Below, one piece after another: positions 8,442-20,652 of a DNA stretch of 37,476 nucleotides (position 1 is the stretch's first letter; every line of letters starts with the position of its first letter). Source of the stretch: Actinomycetota bacterium (GTDB lineage Bacteria > Actinomycetota > Actinomycetes > Actinomycetales > Microbacteriaceae); NCBI GenBank assembly GCA_030840335.1, contig JAUZFR010000085.1, positions 1-37,476 of the forward strand, written 5' to 3'. Both the position numbers and the translations under genes were made by a program. The notes beneath the pieces are model-generated. The model was not told the origin of the DNA and made no database searches. It saw nothing but the letters and a program-made list of their open reading frames with translations.

Positions 8442-9641
8442 TTAGGACCGCACGGACAACACGTCCAGAATACGATCGGCCACCGTCGTCTTGCTCCCGG
8501 TGGCCTCGCCAACTATATCGCCGGTGGCATTCAGGATCGTGACTGTGTTGAGGTCGGTGGCAAAGCCCGTGGTCCAGCCGACGTTGTTGAGGACGAGATA
8601 GTCGCAGCCCTTGCGCGCGATCTTCGCGCGAGCGATCAGCAGTAGTTCGGCTGGATCCGTTTCGGTCTCTGCTGCGAAGCCGATAATGACCTGCCCGGGC
8701 CTACGGGCTGCCGAGAGATCGTGCAGGATGTCCGGATTCCGGACCAGGTTCAGCTGAAGAGTGTCTCCCTGCGTCTCCTTGCGGATCTTGCCCTCGGCGA
8801 CGGTATCCGGGCGGTAGTCCGCGACGGCGGCTGCCATGATGACGACATCCGCTGTCGCTGCCGCAACGTGAGTTGCCTCGGCGAGTTCGAGCGTGGTGCC
8901 GACGTGCTCAACGGTCACGTGTGCCGGTGCGTCGACTTCGAGGTTCGCGCCGATCAGCGTGACCTCGGCGCCACGAGCGGCCGCGGCAACGGCAAGGGCA
9001 ATGCCCTGTTTGCCGCTCGATCGATTGCCGATGAACCGAACCGGATCGAGGGGTTCGCGTGTGCCACCGGCGGTGATCACGATCTGCCTGCCGTCGAGGT
9101 CGCCGGGTTCTGCCGCGGGCGCAACCACAGCGAGGGCGGCGGCGACAATGTCGTCCGGCTCAGACATCCGGCCGGGGCCGGAATCTTTTCCGGTCAGCTG
9201 GCCGATCGCGGGCCCGACGACGTGGATGCCACGCTCACGCAGCGTTGCAATGTTCGCCACCGTCGCGGGGTTTTGCCACATCTCGGTGTGCATCGCCGGG
9301 GCGATCACGAGAGGCGCGCGACTCGCGAGAATTGTGTTGCCCAGCAGGTCCGCCGCGAAGCCGCCGGCGAGCTGCGCGATGAAATTGGCCGTCGCCGGAG
9401 CCACGATGATCAGTTCCGCAGCCTGGCCGATTGCCACGTGGCGCACTTCCGCGACACCTTCGTAGAGATCGGTGTAGACAGGATTGCGGCTGATCGCCTC
9501 GAGCGTTGGCTTACCCACGAACCGCAGAGCGGCATCCGTGGCGACCACCTGGACGGAATGTCCGGCCAGCACGAGGGCACGTACGACGCCCACCGCCTTG
9601 TACGCCGCGATGCCGCCGGTTATCCCGACAACGATGTTCAC
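8442..9641 (-). CDS. coaBC: Bifunctional phosphopantothenoylcysteine decarboxylase/synthetase CoaBC (Dfp)
   Basis: CoaBC carries out two consecutive steps of CoA synthesis: CTP-dependent joining of cysteine to 4'-phosphopantothenate, then FMN-dependent decarboxylation to 4'-phosphopantetheine. The N-terminal flavoprotein half (about residues 1-185) starts [17 protein letters not shown]. It contains the His of [21 protein letters not shown] for FMN and the substrate loop [13 protein letters not shown]. The C-terminal synthetase half shows [25 protein letters not shown] and the KIRKE segment. The start is a GTG at 9641 with no good Shine-Dalgarno. A duplicated GTG 17 bases upstream begins a six-codon frame ending in the TGA that overlaps this GTG. 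The gene follows rpoZ by 51 bases. Confidence 0.96.
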   Translation of the reverse strand: MNIVVGITGGIAAYKAVGVVRALVLAGHSVQVVATDAALRFVGKPTLEAISRNPVYTDLYEGVAEVRHVAIGQAAELIIVAPATANFIAQLAGGFAADLLGNTILASRAPLVIAPAMHTEMWQNPATVANIATLRERGIHVVGPAIGQLTGKDSGPGRMSEPDDIVAAALAVVAPAAEPGDLDGRQIVITAGGTREPLDPVRFIGNRSSGKQGIALAVAAAARGAEVTLIGANLEVDAPAHVTVEHVGTTLELAEATHVAAATADVVIMAAAVADYRPDTVAEGKIRKETQGDTLQLNLVRNPDILHDLSAARRPGQVIIGFAAETETDPAELLLIARAKIARKGCDYLVLNNVGWTTGFATDLNTVTILNATGDIVGEATGSKTTVADRILDVLSVRS

Positions 9642-9662
9642 GGCGCAACAACGTTCACGGCG
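9636..9662 (+). repeat. 17-bp imperfect duplication of the coaBC start region
   Basis: GTTCACGGCG occurs at 9636-9645 and again at 9653-9662. On the minus strand GCCGTGAACGTTGTT is followed 17 bases later by GCCGTGAACATCGTTG. The first copy offers an upstream GTG (9658) with an AGG eight or nine bases before it, opening a tiny frame (V N V V A P stop) that terminates on the real start. Confidence 0.75.
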
Positions 9663-9692
9663 GCGACCTGTACAGGATTCGAGAAGGTGAGG

Positions 9693-9953
9693 TTACTCTT
9701 CGATCAGCGAGGTGAGAACGAGACGGTCATCGTTGATCTCGCGGAGCGCAACAGACAACGGCTTGTCATCGATCGTCGAGTCGACGAGCGGGCCGACGTT
9801 GTCGAACAGGCTGCCTTCGTGCAGGTCGGCGTAGTAGTCATTGATCTGGCGCGCGCGCTTCGACGCGAAGATGACGAGTGCATACTTCGAGTCGACCTTC
9901 GAAAGAAGCTCGTCGATGGGTGGATCAATGATTCCGGTCTGCTTGTCAGCCAC
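9693..9953 (-). CDS. rpoZ: RNA polymerase omega subunit
   Basis: Omega chaperones beta' during assembly of RNA polymerase and in many bacteria forms part of a ppGpp site. The 86-residue protein shows the family core: [26 protein letters not shown], with the conserved SKY and the RARQIN helix, and a C-terminus [17 protein letters not shown]. It starts at a GTG (9953) preceded by TAGGAG at a spacing of eight. Gene order gmk-rpoZ-coaBC is conserved across bacteria. The 62-base gap to gmk could hold a promoter, but I cannot point to one with confidence. Confidence 0.96.
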   Translation of the reverse strand: MADKQTGIIDPPIDELLSKVDSKYALVIFASKRARQINDYYADLHEGSLFDNVGPLVDSTIDDKPLSVALREINDDRLVLTSLIEE

Positions 9954-10015
9954 GGGAAACTCCTAAATTGTTTGGCGAGGGAGAAGTAGTTGCGCCCGCA
10001 CTTCACTCACGACCT

Positions 10016-10918
10016 TTACGGCCTGGAAGTGGGCACTGCCGTCAATTCTACGACTTCTTGCGCTGCAACGGCGACGTCGGTGTTCACGACACGGTAATCG
10101 AACTCATCCTGGGCGGCGAGTTCGATCTTCGCGGTCTCGAGTCGGCGGGCCTGCTCCGACGGATCTTCCGTGCCTCGACCGGTGAGTCGTCGTACCAGTT
10201 CTTCCCAGCTGGGCGGCAGGAGGAAGACGAGGATCGCATCCGGCATTTCTTCGCGGACCAGCCGGGCGCCCTGCAAATCGATCTCGAGCAACACCCGCTT
10301 TCCGGCGGCGAGAGCGGCGTCGATGGGCGGACGCGGAGTGCCGTAGCGAAACGAGTTATGCACGACCGCCCACTCGAGCAGCTCGTGATTCGCGATCATC
10401 CGGTCGAATTCGGCATCGCTGACGAAGAAGTAGTGCACGCCGTCGATCTCGCCCGGGCGCGGCGCTCTCGTTGTGGCGGAGACGCTCAGGTGGATTTCGG
10501 GATGATGCTCGCGGATATACGCCGACACCGTTCCCTTGCCGACCGCGGTAGGCCCAGCGAGCACAACGAGTCGCGTCGGCTCAACGCCGCCTTCCCGCGC
10601 GGTCAGGTAGTTCCAGAGGCTGCTTCGCTGGCGGACGCCGAGCCCGCCCGTGCGCTTCGACTCCGCGATACCGAGTTCGTTCATGACCTTCGCGACGCGA
10701 GTCGGACCAAGCGTGGGCACGCTGGTCAACAACTCGCGCACGCGCAGCGTGGCCTCCGGCGACTGCGGGTCCGACCAGGCAGCATCCAGCACGTCCCGTG
10801 CGGTGCGAGCCTTCGCGGCGACGTCATGCTTGACAGCGGCCCTTGCGCGTCGTGCTGCGACGGCTGCACGCGATGCGGCGGCGCGGTCGACCGGTGGTGG
10901 AGCAGGGCGAGGTGTCAT
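10016..10918 (-). CDS. gmk: mIHF-like DNA-binding domain fused to guanylate kinase
   Basis: The C-terminal part (about residues 115-300) is guanylate kinase, which phosphorylates GMP to GDP with ATP. It has the P-loop GPTAVGKGT at 122-130, [21 protein letters not shown] for GMP binding, [11 protein letters not shown], and the lid region [17 protein letters not shown]. The N-terminal 110 residues are not guanylate kinase: they resemble actinobacterial integration host factor mIHF. Matching features are the arm [10 protein letters not shown], then [22 protein letters not shown] (helix-two-turn-helix), ELGIAESKR and [10 protein letters not shown]. In mycobacteria mIHF is a separate gene directly before gmk; here one uninterrupted frame covers both, with a short linker [11 protein letters not shown]. 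The ATG at 10918 overlaps the pyrF stop (ATGA), so no separate mihF gene fits upstream. Kinase identity is certain; the mIHF assignment is by residue pattern. Confidence 0.93.
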   Translation of the reverse strand: MTPRPAPPPVDRAAASRAAVAARRARAAVKHDVAAKARTARDVLDAAWSDPQSPEATLRVRELLTSVPTLGPTRVAKVMNELGIAESKRTGGLGVRQRSSLWNYLTAREGGVEPTRLVVLAGPTAVGKGTVSAYIREHHPEIHLSVSATTRAPRPGEIDGVHYFFVSDAEFDRMIANHELLEWAVVHNSFRYGTPRPPIDAALAAGKRVLLEIDLQGARLVREEMPDAILVFLLPPSWEELVRRLTGRGTEDPSEQARRLETAKIELAAQDEFDYRVVNTDVAVAAQEVVELTAVPTSRP

Positions 10919-11765
10919 GCGGCGTAGACCTCGGCGAGATCACGCACCTGTGTCGCGATCGCGGTGGCTATCCCCTCGGGACCGGCGTCGAGGATGCCGC
11001 GTGACGAGCTCACAAGCACATTGCCGGCGGCGGCGCCATAGAGTTCGCGGATGTCGGAGAGCTGCGCCCCCTGGTGCCCGAAACCCGGCGCGAGGATCGG
11101 AGTTGCCGCCAGAGTCCCGGGGACTATCCCGAAGTCGGCCAGATCAACTGTCGCCCCGAGAACGACGCCAAGGGAGCCAAGCAATGACGGCGTTGCAACC
11201 GCATTTGACCTGACCACGCCATCAACGATACTCGCGGCGACCGTCAGTCCCGCGTGGATCCCGCGCCCGACAATTGCCGTCTGCGTTTCATAGCTCTCGG
11301 GATTCGAGGTGGCCGCAAGCACGAACAGCCCCTTGCCGGATGCCAGCGCGAGACGCCAGGGTTCGTCCAGTGACCCGAGGCCCTGGTATGCGCTCACGGT
11401 CATTGCGTCTGCCTCGAGCGGCGACCCGGGCGTCAACCACGCCTGTCCGTAGGCCTCAACACTCGTGCCGAGATCGCCGCGCTTGACGTCTGCGATCACA
11501 ACGAGCCCGGATGCTCGCGCAGCGCCAAGCACTTTCTCCAGCGCGGCGAAACCGGCCGAACCATGCCGTTCGAAGAATGCGACCTGCGGCTTCACGATGC
11601 CCGCTCGGCCGCCCGCCGCGTCCACGACCCGCAGCCCGAACTCGCGAACGCCCTCGGCGCTGTCAGCGAGCCCCCAGCGGTCGAGCAGATACGGATGCGG
11701 GTCTATGCCGACACAGAGGTGGCCCGCGGAGGTAAACGCGGAGAACAGCCGCTCGCCGAAAGTAG

Positions 11766-11769
<4 letters not shown>
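10915..11769 (-). CDS. pyrF: Orotidine 5'-phosphate decarboxylase, type 2
   Basis: PyrF decarboxylates OMP to UMP, the last step of de novo UMP synthesis. The 284 residues match the longer type 2 family found in Actinobacteria: [17 protein letters not shown] at the N-terminus, [12 protein letters not shown], and the catalytic [13 protein letters not shown] with the Lys and Asp residues of the active site. [11 protein letters not shown] and [14 protein letters not shown] near the C-terminus form the phosphate site. It overlaps carB by four bases and gmk by four bases, so translation is probably coupled in both directions. Intact. Confidence 0.97.
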
Positions 11770-15070
<3,301 letters not shown>

Positions 15071-15071
<1 letters not shown>

Positions 15072-16207
15072 TAGTTCTTGTCCTTACTCGCGACAACCAG
15101 ATCCCGGAAGCGGTCGAAGAGATAGTTGCTGTCGTGTGGTCCGGCTGCGGCCTCTGGGTGGTATTGCACAGAGAAGGCGGGAATGTCGAGGGCATTGAGG
15201 CCCTCGACCACGTTGTCGTTGAGGTTCACATGACTGACCTCGACCCGACCGAAACCGGCAGGAGATTCCGTGATCTCGCCGATCGGCGCATCGACTGCGA
15301 ACCCGTGGTTGTGGCTGGTGATTTCGGTGCGACCGGTCGCAACATCTACGACAGGCTGGTTGATGCCGCGATGGCCGAAGGGGAGCTTGTAGGTTCCAAA
15401 GCCGAGCGCGCGACCGAGCAGTTGGTTTCCGAAGCAGATGCCGAAGAATGGCAGGCCCTCACGGAGAACGCCCTGAAGCAGTTCGACGTGTCGATCGGAT
15501 GCGCCCGGGTCGCCGGGGCCGTTAGAGAAGAAGACCGCGTCGGGCTTGCTGGCGAGCAGCCGATCAAGCGTGATCGTCTGAGGAACCACATTGACGTCGA
15601 AACCACGGGCGGCGAGGTACCGCAACGTGGAGGTTTTCACGCCGAGGTCGAGCACGGCGACGGAACCGATTCGCTCACCTTCGGCTTCGAGCGAGTACCC
15701 ATCGATCGTCGAGACGGTGGCCGAGAGGTTCTGACCGACCATTGACGAGGATTCACGCACAAGGCTCAGTTGCGTGTCGGCTGGCAGCGCCGCATCCAGA
15801 CCCGAGAACACGCCCGCGCGCATGACGCCCGCATCTCGCAGACGGCGAGTGATCGCCCGCGTGTCGATGCCGCTGATTCCGACGACGCCCTGCTCGACCA
15901 GTTGGTCATCGAGTGAACCCGTTGCTCGGTAGTTGGACACGACTCTCGAGGGTTCGCGAACAACGTATCCGGAAACCCAGATGCGATCGGACTCAGGATC
16001 CTCGTCGTTGACGCCAGTGTTGCCGATGTGCGGCGCGGTCATCACGACGATCTGACCCGCGTAGCTCGGGTCGGTCAGTGTCTCCTGATAGCCGCTCATT
16101 CCCGTTGCGAAGACGGCTTCGCCGAAGGTGCGGCCGCGCGCGCCATAGGCGTGCCCGACATAGCGGGTTCCGTCTTCGAGCACGAGGACTGCTGGATCGA
16201 GCGCCAC
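15071..16207 (-). CDS. carA: Carbamoyl-phosphate synthase small subunit
   Basis: CarA is the glutaminase subunit that passes ammonia through a tunnel to CarB. The 378-residue chain has the N-terminal CPSase small-chain domain ([38 protein letters not shown]) and a class I glutamine amidotransferase domain. That domain has [10 protein letters not shown], the nucleophile Cys in [24 protein letters not shown] and the catalytic His/Glu in [12 protein letters not shown]. The start is a GTG at 16207 that shares a base with the TAG stop of the preceding membrane-protein gene. Together with carB it forms the complete synthetase, inside the pyr operon, so pyrimidine control is expected. Confidence 0.97.
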
Positions 16208-16731
16208 TACGCCGTCTCTCTTTCATTAGGGGAAGCTGGTTCAGTCGGGAAGGCCGGCCGGGATATCAGGGATGCGACTGCGTCAACGAGTCTTGCCGTC
16301 TGCTCAACCCGAAAGTAGCTGTCAAGCTTCACGTCGCCCAGCGTCCACGCGATCAGGGCGAGTCCGCCCTCTTCCACCACTCGATCGATCGTGTAGCGGG
16401 ACTTGGTTGCCTCGCGCAGATCCTCTTTCGGAATGAAGAAGTCACTCGCGGGAAGCGACACGATCAACCCCGCCTCCGTGACCAGGAGCGACGCCCGCGC
16501 GCGGAACCCCAGCCCCCGCACGGCAATTCGGTTGAGTGGTTCGCCGTCGGGCGTGGTCGACACGTAGAAGCCGGTGAACCGGGCGAGTTCCGCACCGAAG
16601 TTCTCGGGCACAGGCAGCGGCGCGGGAATGTTCCGTTGGCGTCGCCGACGGGCATACCAACCGACCGCCATGAGGCCAACCAGCACCACGAAGAATGCGA
16701 GGACAAGCGTGAGCCAGAATTCCTTAGTCAT
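16207..16731 (-). CDS. Conserved single-pass membrane protein of the pyr operon (PH-like domain, Rv1382 type)
   Basis: A 174-residue protein of unknown function. One N-terminal transmembrane helix (about residues 5-26: [21 protein letters not shown]) is followed by a basic RRRRQR stop-transfer and a soluble beta-rich domain. That domain resembles bacterial PH-like domains: [54 protein letters not shown]. By topology it should face the cytoplasm. A protein of this kind lies between pyrC and carA in mycobacteria too (Rv1382), so the position is conserved. The start at 16731 lies eight bases inside the pyrC end, and its stop shares one base with carA. A longer upstream frame runs through pyrC and is rejected. 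A role in pyrimidine synthesis is only suggested by position. Confidence 0.85.
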   Translation of the reverse strand: MTKEFWLTLVLAFFVVLVGLMAVGWYARRRRQRNIPAPLPVPENFGAELARFTGFYVSTTPDGEPLNRIAVRGLGFRARASLLVTEAGLIVSLPASDFFIPKEDLREATKSRYTIDRVVEEGGLALIAWTLGDVKLDSYFRVEQTARLVDAVASLISRPAFPTEPASPNERETA

Positions 16732-18043
16732 CGAGTCGACCCGCACTTTCTGCCACGGTCGCGGCATCAACGAGTTCGCCGTCGAGAACGGTCGGATAGC
16801 CGTCGTGGACGGTAGTGATGACCCGGCCGGGAAGCTGCCTGCCGAGGTACGGCGAGTTGACACCCTTGCCGCGCAGGCTCGACACGTCGAAGACGCGACT
16901 GGCGGTCGGGTCGAACAGCGTGAACTGAGCGCGGCTGCCGACCGCGAAGGCGCGGTCGTAGCCGACCAGCCGACCGATCTCTGCTGGCTTACTCGACAAC
17001 ACGCGGGCGACATCCGGCCAACCCAGCATGCCCGTGTCGACCATTGCCAGCTGGACGACACTGAGTGCGGATTCGAGCCCCACCATTCCGAAGGATGCGT
17101 CGTCCCACGCGGCCTCCTTCGACTCGATCGGATGTGGAGCATGATCGGTCGCGACAATGTCGATTGTGCCGTCGGCGAGTGCGGAGCGGAGAGCCTGTAC
17201 ATCCTCGTCTCGGCGCAGCGGGGGGTTTACCTTGAATCGGGAATCGTAGCCGCGCGCGAGTTCCTCAGTGAGGAGCAGGTGGTGCGGCGTGACCTCGGCT
17301 GTGACCTTGATGCCGCGCGCCTTTGCCCAGCGAATCACCTCAACTGATCCGGCCGTTGACAGGTGGCAGATGTGCAAGCGAGCGTCGACATGCTGGGCGA
17401 GTAGTACATCCCTCGCAATGACGGATTCTTCCGCCACTGCCGGCCAGCCCACGAGCCCGAGCTCACCCGACAGTGTGCCCTCGTTCATCTGGGCGTCCTC
17501 GGTGAGTCGCGGATCCTGCGCGTGCTGGGCGATCACTCCCCCGAACGTCTTCACGTATTCGAGCGCGCGACGCATCAGCAGCGCGTCCGAGACGCACTTG
17601 CCATCGTCTGAGAAGACGGTGACGCTCGCGCGCGACCGGGCCATCGCACCGATCTCGCTCAGGCGCTCGCCGGAGAGGCCAGCTGTGACTGCACCGATGG
17701 GACGAACCGTCACATATCCATGGTGCCGTCCAAGCGAATGAACCTGTTCGACCACCGCGGCCGTGTCACCAACGGGGGAAGTATTCGCCATGGCGTGCAC
17801 CGCGGTGAAGCCGCCAATCGCGGCTGCCCGCGAGCCCGTCAGCACGGTCTCGCTCTGCTCGAACCCCGGTTCGCGAAGGTGCGTATGCAGGTCGACGAGT
17901 CCCGGCAGCGCCTGCAGGCCGCTCGCGTCGATGACGGTCGCGCCCTTCGAAGAATCGCTCGCCTCAGCGAAGCGTCCGTTCTCGACCAGAAGGTCGGTGA
18001 CCTCGCCGTTCGGAAGGGTTGCACCGGTGATCAGAAGTTTCAC
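16724..18043 (-). CDS. pyrC: Dihydroorotase, class I
   Basis: PyrC closes carbamoyl aspartate to dihydroorotate. The 439-residue amidohydrolase has the zinc motif [17 protein letters not shown] near residue 55. Downstream are [12 protein letters not shown], the metal His in [23 protein letters not shown], and the catalytic Asp in VATDHAPHP. The overall size and motif set match class I, as in other Actinobacteria. I start at the GTG at 18043, which forms a GTGA overlap with the pyrB stop; the frame also extends upstream into pyrB without homology. It ends eight bases beyond the start of the following membrane-protein gene. Confidence 0.96.
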   Translation of the reverse strand: MKLLITGATLPNGEVTDLLVENGRFAEASDSSKGATVIDASGLQALPGLVDLHTHLREPGFEQSETVLTGSRAAAIGGFTAVHAMANTSPVGDTAAVVEQVHSLGRHHGYVTVRPIGAVTAGLSGERLSEIGAMARSRASVTVFSDDGKCVSDALLMRRALEYVKTFGGVIAQHAQDPRLTEDAQMNEGTLSGELGLVGWPAVAEESVIARDVLLAQHVDARLHICHLSTAGSVEVIRWAKARGIKVTAEVTPHHLLLTEELARGYDSRFKVNPPLRRDEDVQALRSALADGTIDIVATDHAPHPIESKEAAWDDASFGMVGLESALSVVQLAMVDTGMLGWPDVARVLSSKPAEIGRLVGYDRAFAVGSRAQFTLFDPTASRVFDVSSLRGKGVNSPYLGRQLPGRVITTVHDGYPTVLDGELVDAATVAESAGRLDD

Positions 18044-18999
18044 GATGCCCTCCCCTGCTCGACAGCGCCAGAGAGCAACAAATACAGCACAGCCATCCTT
18101 ATCGAAACCCCATTGGCGACCTGCTCGAGCACGGTCGATTGGCCCGAATCTGCGGCCCTGGATGAAATCTCCAGGCCACGGTTCATGGGGCCGGGGTGCA
18201 TCACCATCGTATCGGCGCGGAGCCGGTTGAAACGTTCGTCGTCGAGACCCCACTGCCGACTGTATTCGCCCGCGCTCGGGAAGTATGCGGCGTGCATTCT
18301 CTCGGCCTGGATGCGCAGCATCATGATCGCGTCCGGCCCGGCGTCCACCGCATCGTCGAGATCAAAGCCGAGCTCGACAGGCCAATGTTCGACACCCGGC
18401 GGCAGCAGGGTCGCCGGGGCGACGAGCCGAACAGAGGCGCCGAGCGTGTTCAGCAGCCAGACATTCGAGCGAGCAACGCGCGAGTGCAGGATGTCTCCGA
18501 CGATCGTGACGGCCACCCCGTCCAGGTCCCGGCCGCGTGAGGCGGAGCCGTGAAGTCGCTTGCGAATCGTGAATGCATCGAGCAATGCCTGTGTCGGATG
18601 TTCGTGCGTTCCGTCGCCTGCGTTCAGGATGGCCGCGTCGATCCAGCCGCTGTCCGCGAGTACTCGCGGAGCACCGGATGCCGAGTGCCGGATGACAACC
18701 GCGTCCGCACCCATCGCCGCGAGGGTCTGTGCGGTGTCCTTCAGGCTTTCACCCTTCGACACGCTCGATCCCTTTGCGCTGAAGTTGATGAGGTCTGCGC
18801 TGAGCCGCTTCGCTGCGAGTTCGAACGAGGTGCGGGTGCGCGTCGAGTCTTCGAAGAACAGGTTGATGACGGTCTTGTTGCGCAGGGTCGGAAGCTTCTT
18901 GACTTCCCGGATGGCGACATCCGCCATGTCTTCCGCGACATCGAGAATTTCGATGGCAGTTTCGCGATCCAGATCCCTTGTGCTCAGCAGGTGTCTCAT
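18040..18999 (-). CDS. pyrB: Aspartate carbamoyltransferase catalytic chain
   Basis: PyrB joins carbamoyl phosphate and aspartate to N-carbamoyl-aspartate, the committed pyrimidine step. The 319 residues carry the carbamoyl phosphate motif [15 protein letters not shown] near residue 50, the [13 protein letters not shown] loop, [18 protein letters not shown] and [13 protein letters not shown]. No regulatory PyrI subunit gene is seen, as usual for Actinobacteria. The ATG at 18999 overlaps the pyrR stop by four bases (ATGA), and a strong GAGGAGGTGA ribosome site lies about twelve bases upstream inside pyrR. It overlaps pyrC by four bases at its end. Confidence 0.98.
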   Translation of the reverse strand: MRHLLSTRDLDRETAIEILDVAEDMADVAIREVKKLPTLRNKTVINLFFEDSTRTRTSFELAAKRLSADLINFSAKGSSVSKGESLKDTAQTLAAMGADAVVIRHSASGAPRVLADSGWIDAAILNAGDGTHEHPTQALLDAFTIRKRLHGSASRGRDLDGVAVTIVGDILHSRVARSNVWLLNTLGASVRLVAPATLLPPGVEHWPVELGFDLDDAVDAGPDAIMMLRIQAERMHAAYFPSAGEYSRQWGLDDERFNRLRADTMVMHPGPMNRGLEISSRAADSGQSTVLEQVANGVSIRMAVLYLLLSGAVEQGRAS

Positions 19000-19529
19000 C
19001 TCGTGATCGTCACCTCCTCGCGGCCATCGGTTTCATCGAGGCGTACCGCGATCCGTTCGTCCAGCGATGTCGGCAGGTTCTTTCCCACAAAATCGGCTCG
19101 GATGGGCAGCTCGCGATGCCCACGGTCCACCAGGACCGCCAGACGAACTGCGCGTGGTCGGCCGTGGTCTCCGATGGCGTCGAGGGCGGCGCGAATCGTC
19201 CGCCCGGAGAAGAGCACGTCGTCGACCAACACAACCGTCTTGCCATCGATTCCCCCCGCGGGAATCTGAGTTGGCGAAGGTGGCCGCGTGGGCTGTGCGC
19301 TGAGGTCGTCCCGGTACATGGTGACATCCAGCGAACCGACCGTGCCAGAGCCCGGTTCGATGCTCTCGAGGATGGCGGCAATCCGCTGCGCAAGCACCAC
19401 GCCGCGTGTCGGGATGCCGAGTATGACCAGCTCGGAAGCGGAGGAACCCACGGACTCAAGAATCTCGTGTGAGATACGAGTCAACGCTCGGGTGATGTCA
19501 GCGGGCTGCAAAACAACGCGTGCAGTCAA
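18996..19529 (-). CDS. pyrR: Bifunctional pyr operon regulator / uracil phosphoribosyltransferase PyrR
   Basis: PyrR is an RNA-binding protein with uracil phosphoribosyltransferase activity; with UMP bound it holds a stem-loop in pyr mRNA and lowers expression. The 177 residues have the PRTase fold, with the PRPP loop [20 protein letters not shown] at about residue 97, the [11 protein letters not shown] region and a basic patch [23 protein letters not shown]. The start is a TTG at 19529, decided by a near-perfect ribosome site AAGGAGGT five bases before it; no ATG or GTG fits. It heads the operon pyrR-pyrB-pyrC-PH protein-carA-carB-pyrF-gmk. The rare TTG start may keep PyrR levels low. A PyrR-binding loop lies just upstream. 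Confidence 0.96.
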   Translation of the reverse strand: MTARVVLQPADITRALTRISHEILESVGSSASELVILGIPTRGVVLAQRIAAILESIEPGSGTVGSLDVTMYRDDLSAQPTRPPSPTQIPAGGIDGKTVVLVDDVLFSGRTIRAALDAIGDHGRPRAVRLAVLVDRGHRELPIRADFVGKNLPTSLDERIAVRLDETDGREEVTITR

Positions 19530-19533
19530 TCTG

Positions 19534-19541
19534 ACCTCCTT
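19534..19541 (-). promoter_or_regulatory. Shine-Dalgarno fixing the pyrR TTG start
   Basis: The minus strand reads AAGGAGGT at this place, with five bases between AGGAGG and the TTG. It is the strongest ribosome site in the region and compensates for the weak start codon. It lies directly after the PyrR-binding hairpin, so structure there could mask it. Confidence 0.85.
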
Positions 19542-19545
19542 CCCC

Positions 19546-19557
19546 GCCTCTCTGGAC
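19546..19557 (-). promoter_or_regulatory. PyrR-binding loop in the pyr leader
   Basis: The minus strand reads GTCCAGAGAGGC, matching the known PyrR-binding consensus ARUCCNGNGAGGYU in its core UCCNGNGAGG. Flanking bases TTCCG and CGGGGAA can extend the stem, and the ribosome site begins five bases after the motif. This geometry fits PyrR-dependent translational repression as described for Mycobacterium smegmatis, not Bacillus-style transcription attenuation, because no terminator is seen between the loop and pyrR. Confidence 0.8.
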
Positions 19558-19584
19558 GGAACTTAAAGGATGTCTGTTGCCCCA

Positions 19585-19614
19585 ACTTTAGCATGCGGAT
19601 TTTGACGCATCGAA
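19585..19614 (-). promoter_or_regulatory. Possible pyrR promoter
   Basis: On the minus strand TTCGAT and TAAAGT are 18 bases apart. TAAAGT fits the TANNNT -10 pattern; the -35 is weak. Transcription would start near 19578 and give a leader of about 50 bases carrying the PyrR-binding loop. Confidence 0.4.
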
Positions 19615-19645
19615 GCCGGCCACTACCGACAGCGGCAAACAGAAA

Positions 19646-19681
19646 GGCCGCCGGGTCGCCATCACTGGCGCCCCGACGGCC
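19646..19681 (-). terminator. Rho-independent terminator of the secreted-protein gene
   Basis: The minus strand forms a 16-position stem (GGCCGTCGGGGCGCCA with TGGCGACCCGGCGGCC, one wobble and one mismatch) closed by a GTGA loop and followed by TTTCTGTTT. It lies 33 bases after the stop of the secreted-protein gene and separates it from the pyr operon promoter. Confidence 0.85.
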
Positions 19682-19685
19682 CGAG

Positions 19686-19717
19686 CTTCAGTCAGAAGCT
19701 ACTTCAGTCAGAAGCTA
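19686..19717 (+). repeat. Exact 2 x 16 bp tandem repeat including a stop codon
   Basis: CTTCAGTCAGAAGCTA occurs twice without a spacer. On the minus strand it begins with the TAG stop of the secreted-protein gene, so the stop is duplicated 16 bases downstream. Seven more bases of the unit (CTTCAGG) continue into the coding region. Confidence 0.92.
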
Positions 19718-20635
19718 CTTCAGGATGCGGTGAGCGCCGGAGCCCAGCACCCTGGTGAAATAGCCCGCCGCCGTGATGGTGGCGTGAACGCTGATCGTGT
19801 GACCCTTGATGGTCGACGGCAGCTTGAACGACGACGACGTAGCGCCGTCAATCGCGACACCCGACTGGTACCACTGGTAGTGCACGGTGGCGTGCTTACC
19901 TGAGATACCGGTCACGCTGGCCTTGAGGGTGTGACCCGTCGTGAAGGTGCCCACGAGGTGCAGTACCGCGGTCGAGAACACGCGCTTGACCGTAATGGTC
20001 ACGGTGGTGGTGAAGGTCGCGTGGACGCCGCTCACAAGCACGGTGCTGTACTTCGCAGTTACCGTGCGCGCGCCGTAGCTTCCGAAGCGGATCGCGCTGC
20101 CACGAACGGAGTCGCGGGAGCTGCTCGACTTGTAGGTCGCGGTCACTTCGTGCTTGCTGCTCGGGTAGCCCGACGAGTCAATCGGCGTGGCGTGGAACGT
20201 CAGCGTCGTGCCGAGCTTCACGTCGCGGGACTTCGGCGAGATCGAAAGCCCGGCAACTTCTCCGGCAACAACCGGAACTGCGATCGAACCCTTCGTGACC
20301 GTTGGGTCAGTAACCCAGCTTGCTTTGAGGATATGGGTGTCGGGGCTCAGGAACGTGACCGTGTTGCCAGTGACCGTGTCGAGGGCGATGCTGCTCGTGA
20401 TGATCGAGTTGGCCGTCTCATCGCTGACGATCGTGTTGGACGCGTCCTCGCCGAAGACGATGAACGAGTGGGTCGAGCCGTCGATGAACGAAGCCTCGTT
20501 CGTGTAGATGACGAGGTGTGTAATCGGATTCGCGGCAGAGGCCGGTGCGATACCGGCTCCGACGACGAGCAATGCGCCGGCGACGACCGTCGCCGCCGTA
20601 ATCAGACTTTTGCGGGGGGTCAGCGAAATTGACAT
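19715..20635 (-). CDS. Secreted Ig-like protein of unknown function
   Basis: A 306-residue exported protein. The signal peptide MSISLTPRKSLITAATVVAGALLVVGAGIAPASA ends in a clear AxA site before ANPITH. The mature part is Ser/Thr/Val-rich and beta-strand-like. An Ig-like module with KLGTTLTFHATPIDSSGYPS lies near residues 135-220. A C-terminal module (about residues 230-306) has GHTLKASVTGISGKHATVHYQWYQSGVAI and GHTISVHATITAAGYF, like the YQW-type repeats common in surface proteins of Microbacteriaceae. There is no LPXTG or membrane anchor, so it is probably released or loosely bound. I start at the ATG at 20635, before the signal peptide; an upstream in-frame start adds a poor leader. It sits alone between nusB and pyrR with its own terminator. 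Function unknown. Confidence 0.82.
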   Translation of the reverse strand: MSISLTPRKSLITAATVVAGALLVVGAGIAPASAANPITHLVIYTNEASFIDGSTHSFIVFGEDASNTIVSDETANSIITSSIALDTVTGNTVTFLSPDTHILKASWVTDPTVTKGSIAVPVVAGEVAGLSISPKSRDVKLGTTLTFHATPIDSSGYPSSKHEVTATYKSSSSRDSVRGSAIRFGSYGARTVTAKYSTVLVSGVHATFTTTVTITVKRVFSTAVLHLVGTFTTGHTLKASVTGISGKHATVHYQWYQSGVAIDGATSSSFKLPSTIKGHTISVHATITAAGYFTRVLGSGAHRILK

Positions 20636-20652
20636 GGGGGTGCTTTCTGTTC

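Noticed and set aside
16732-17202. N-terminal extension of the PH-like membrane protein through pyrC
   Set aside because: The extension overlaps the conserved pyrC catalytic region in another frame; the ATG at 16731 leads directly into a transmembrane helix.
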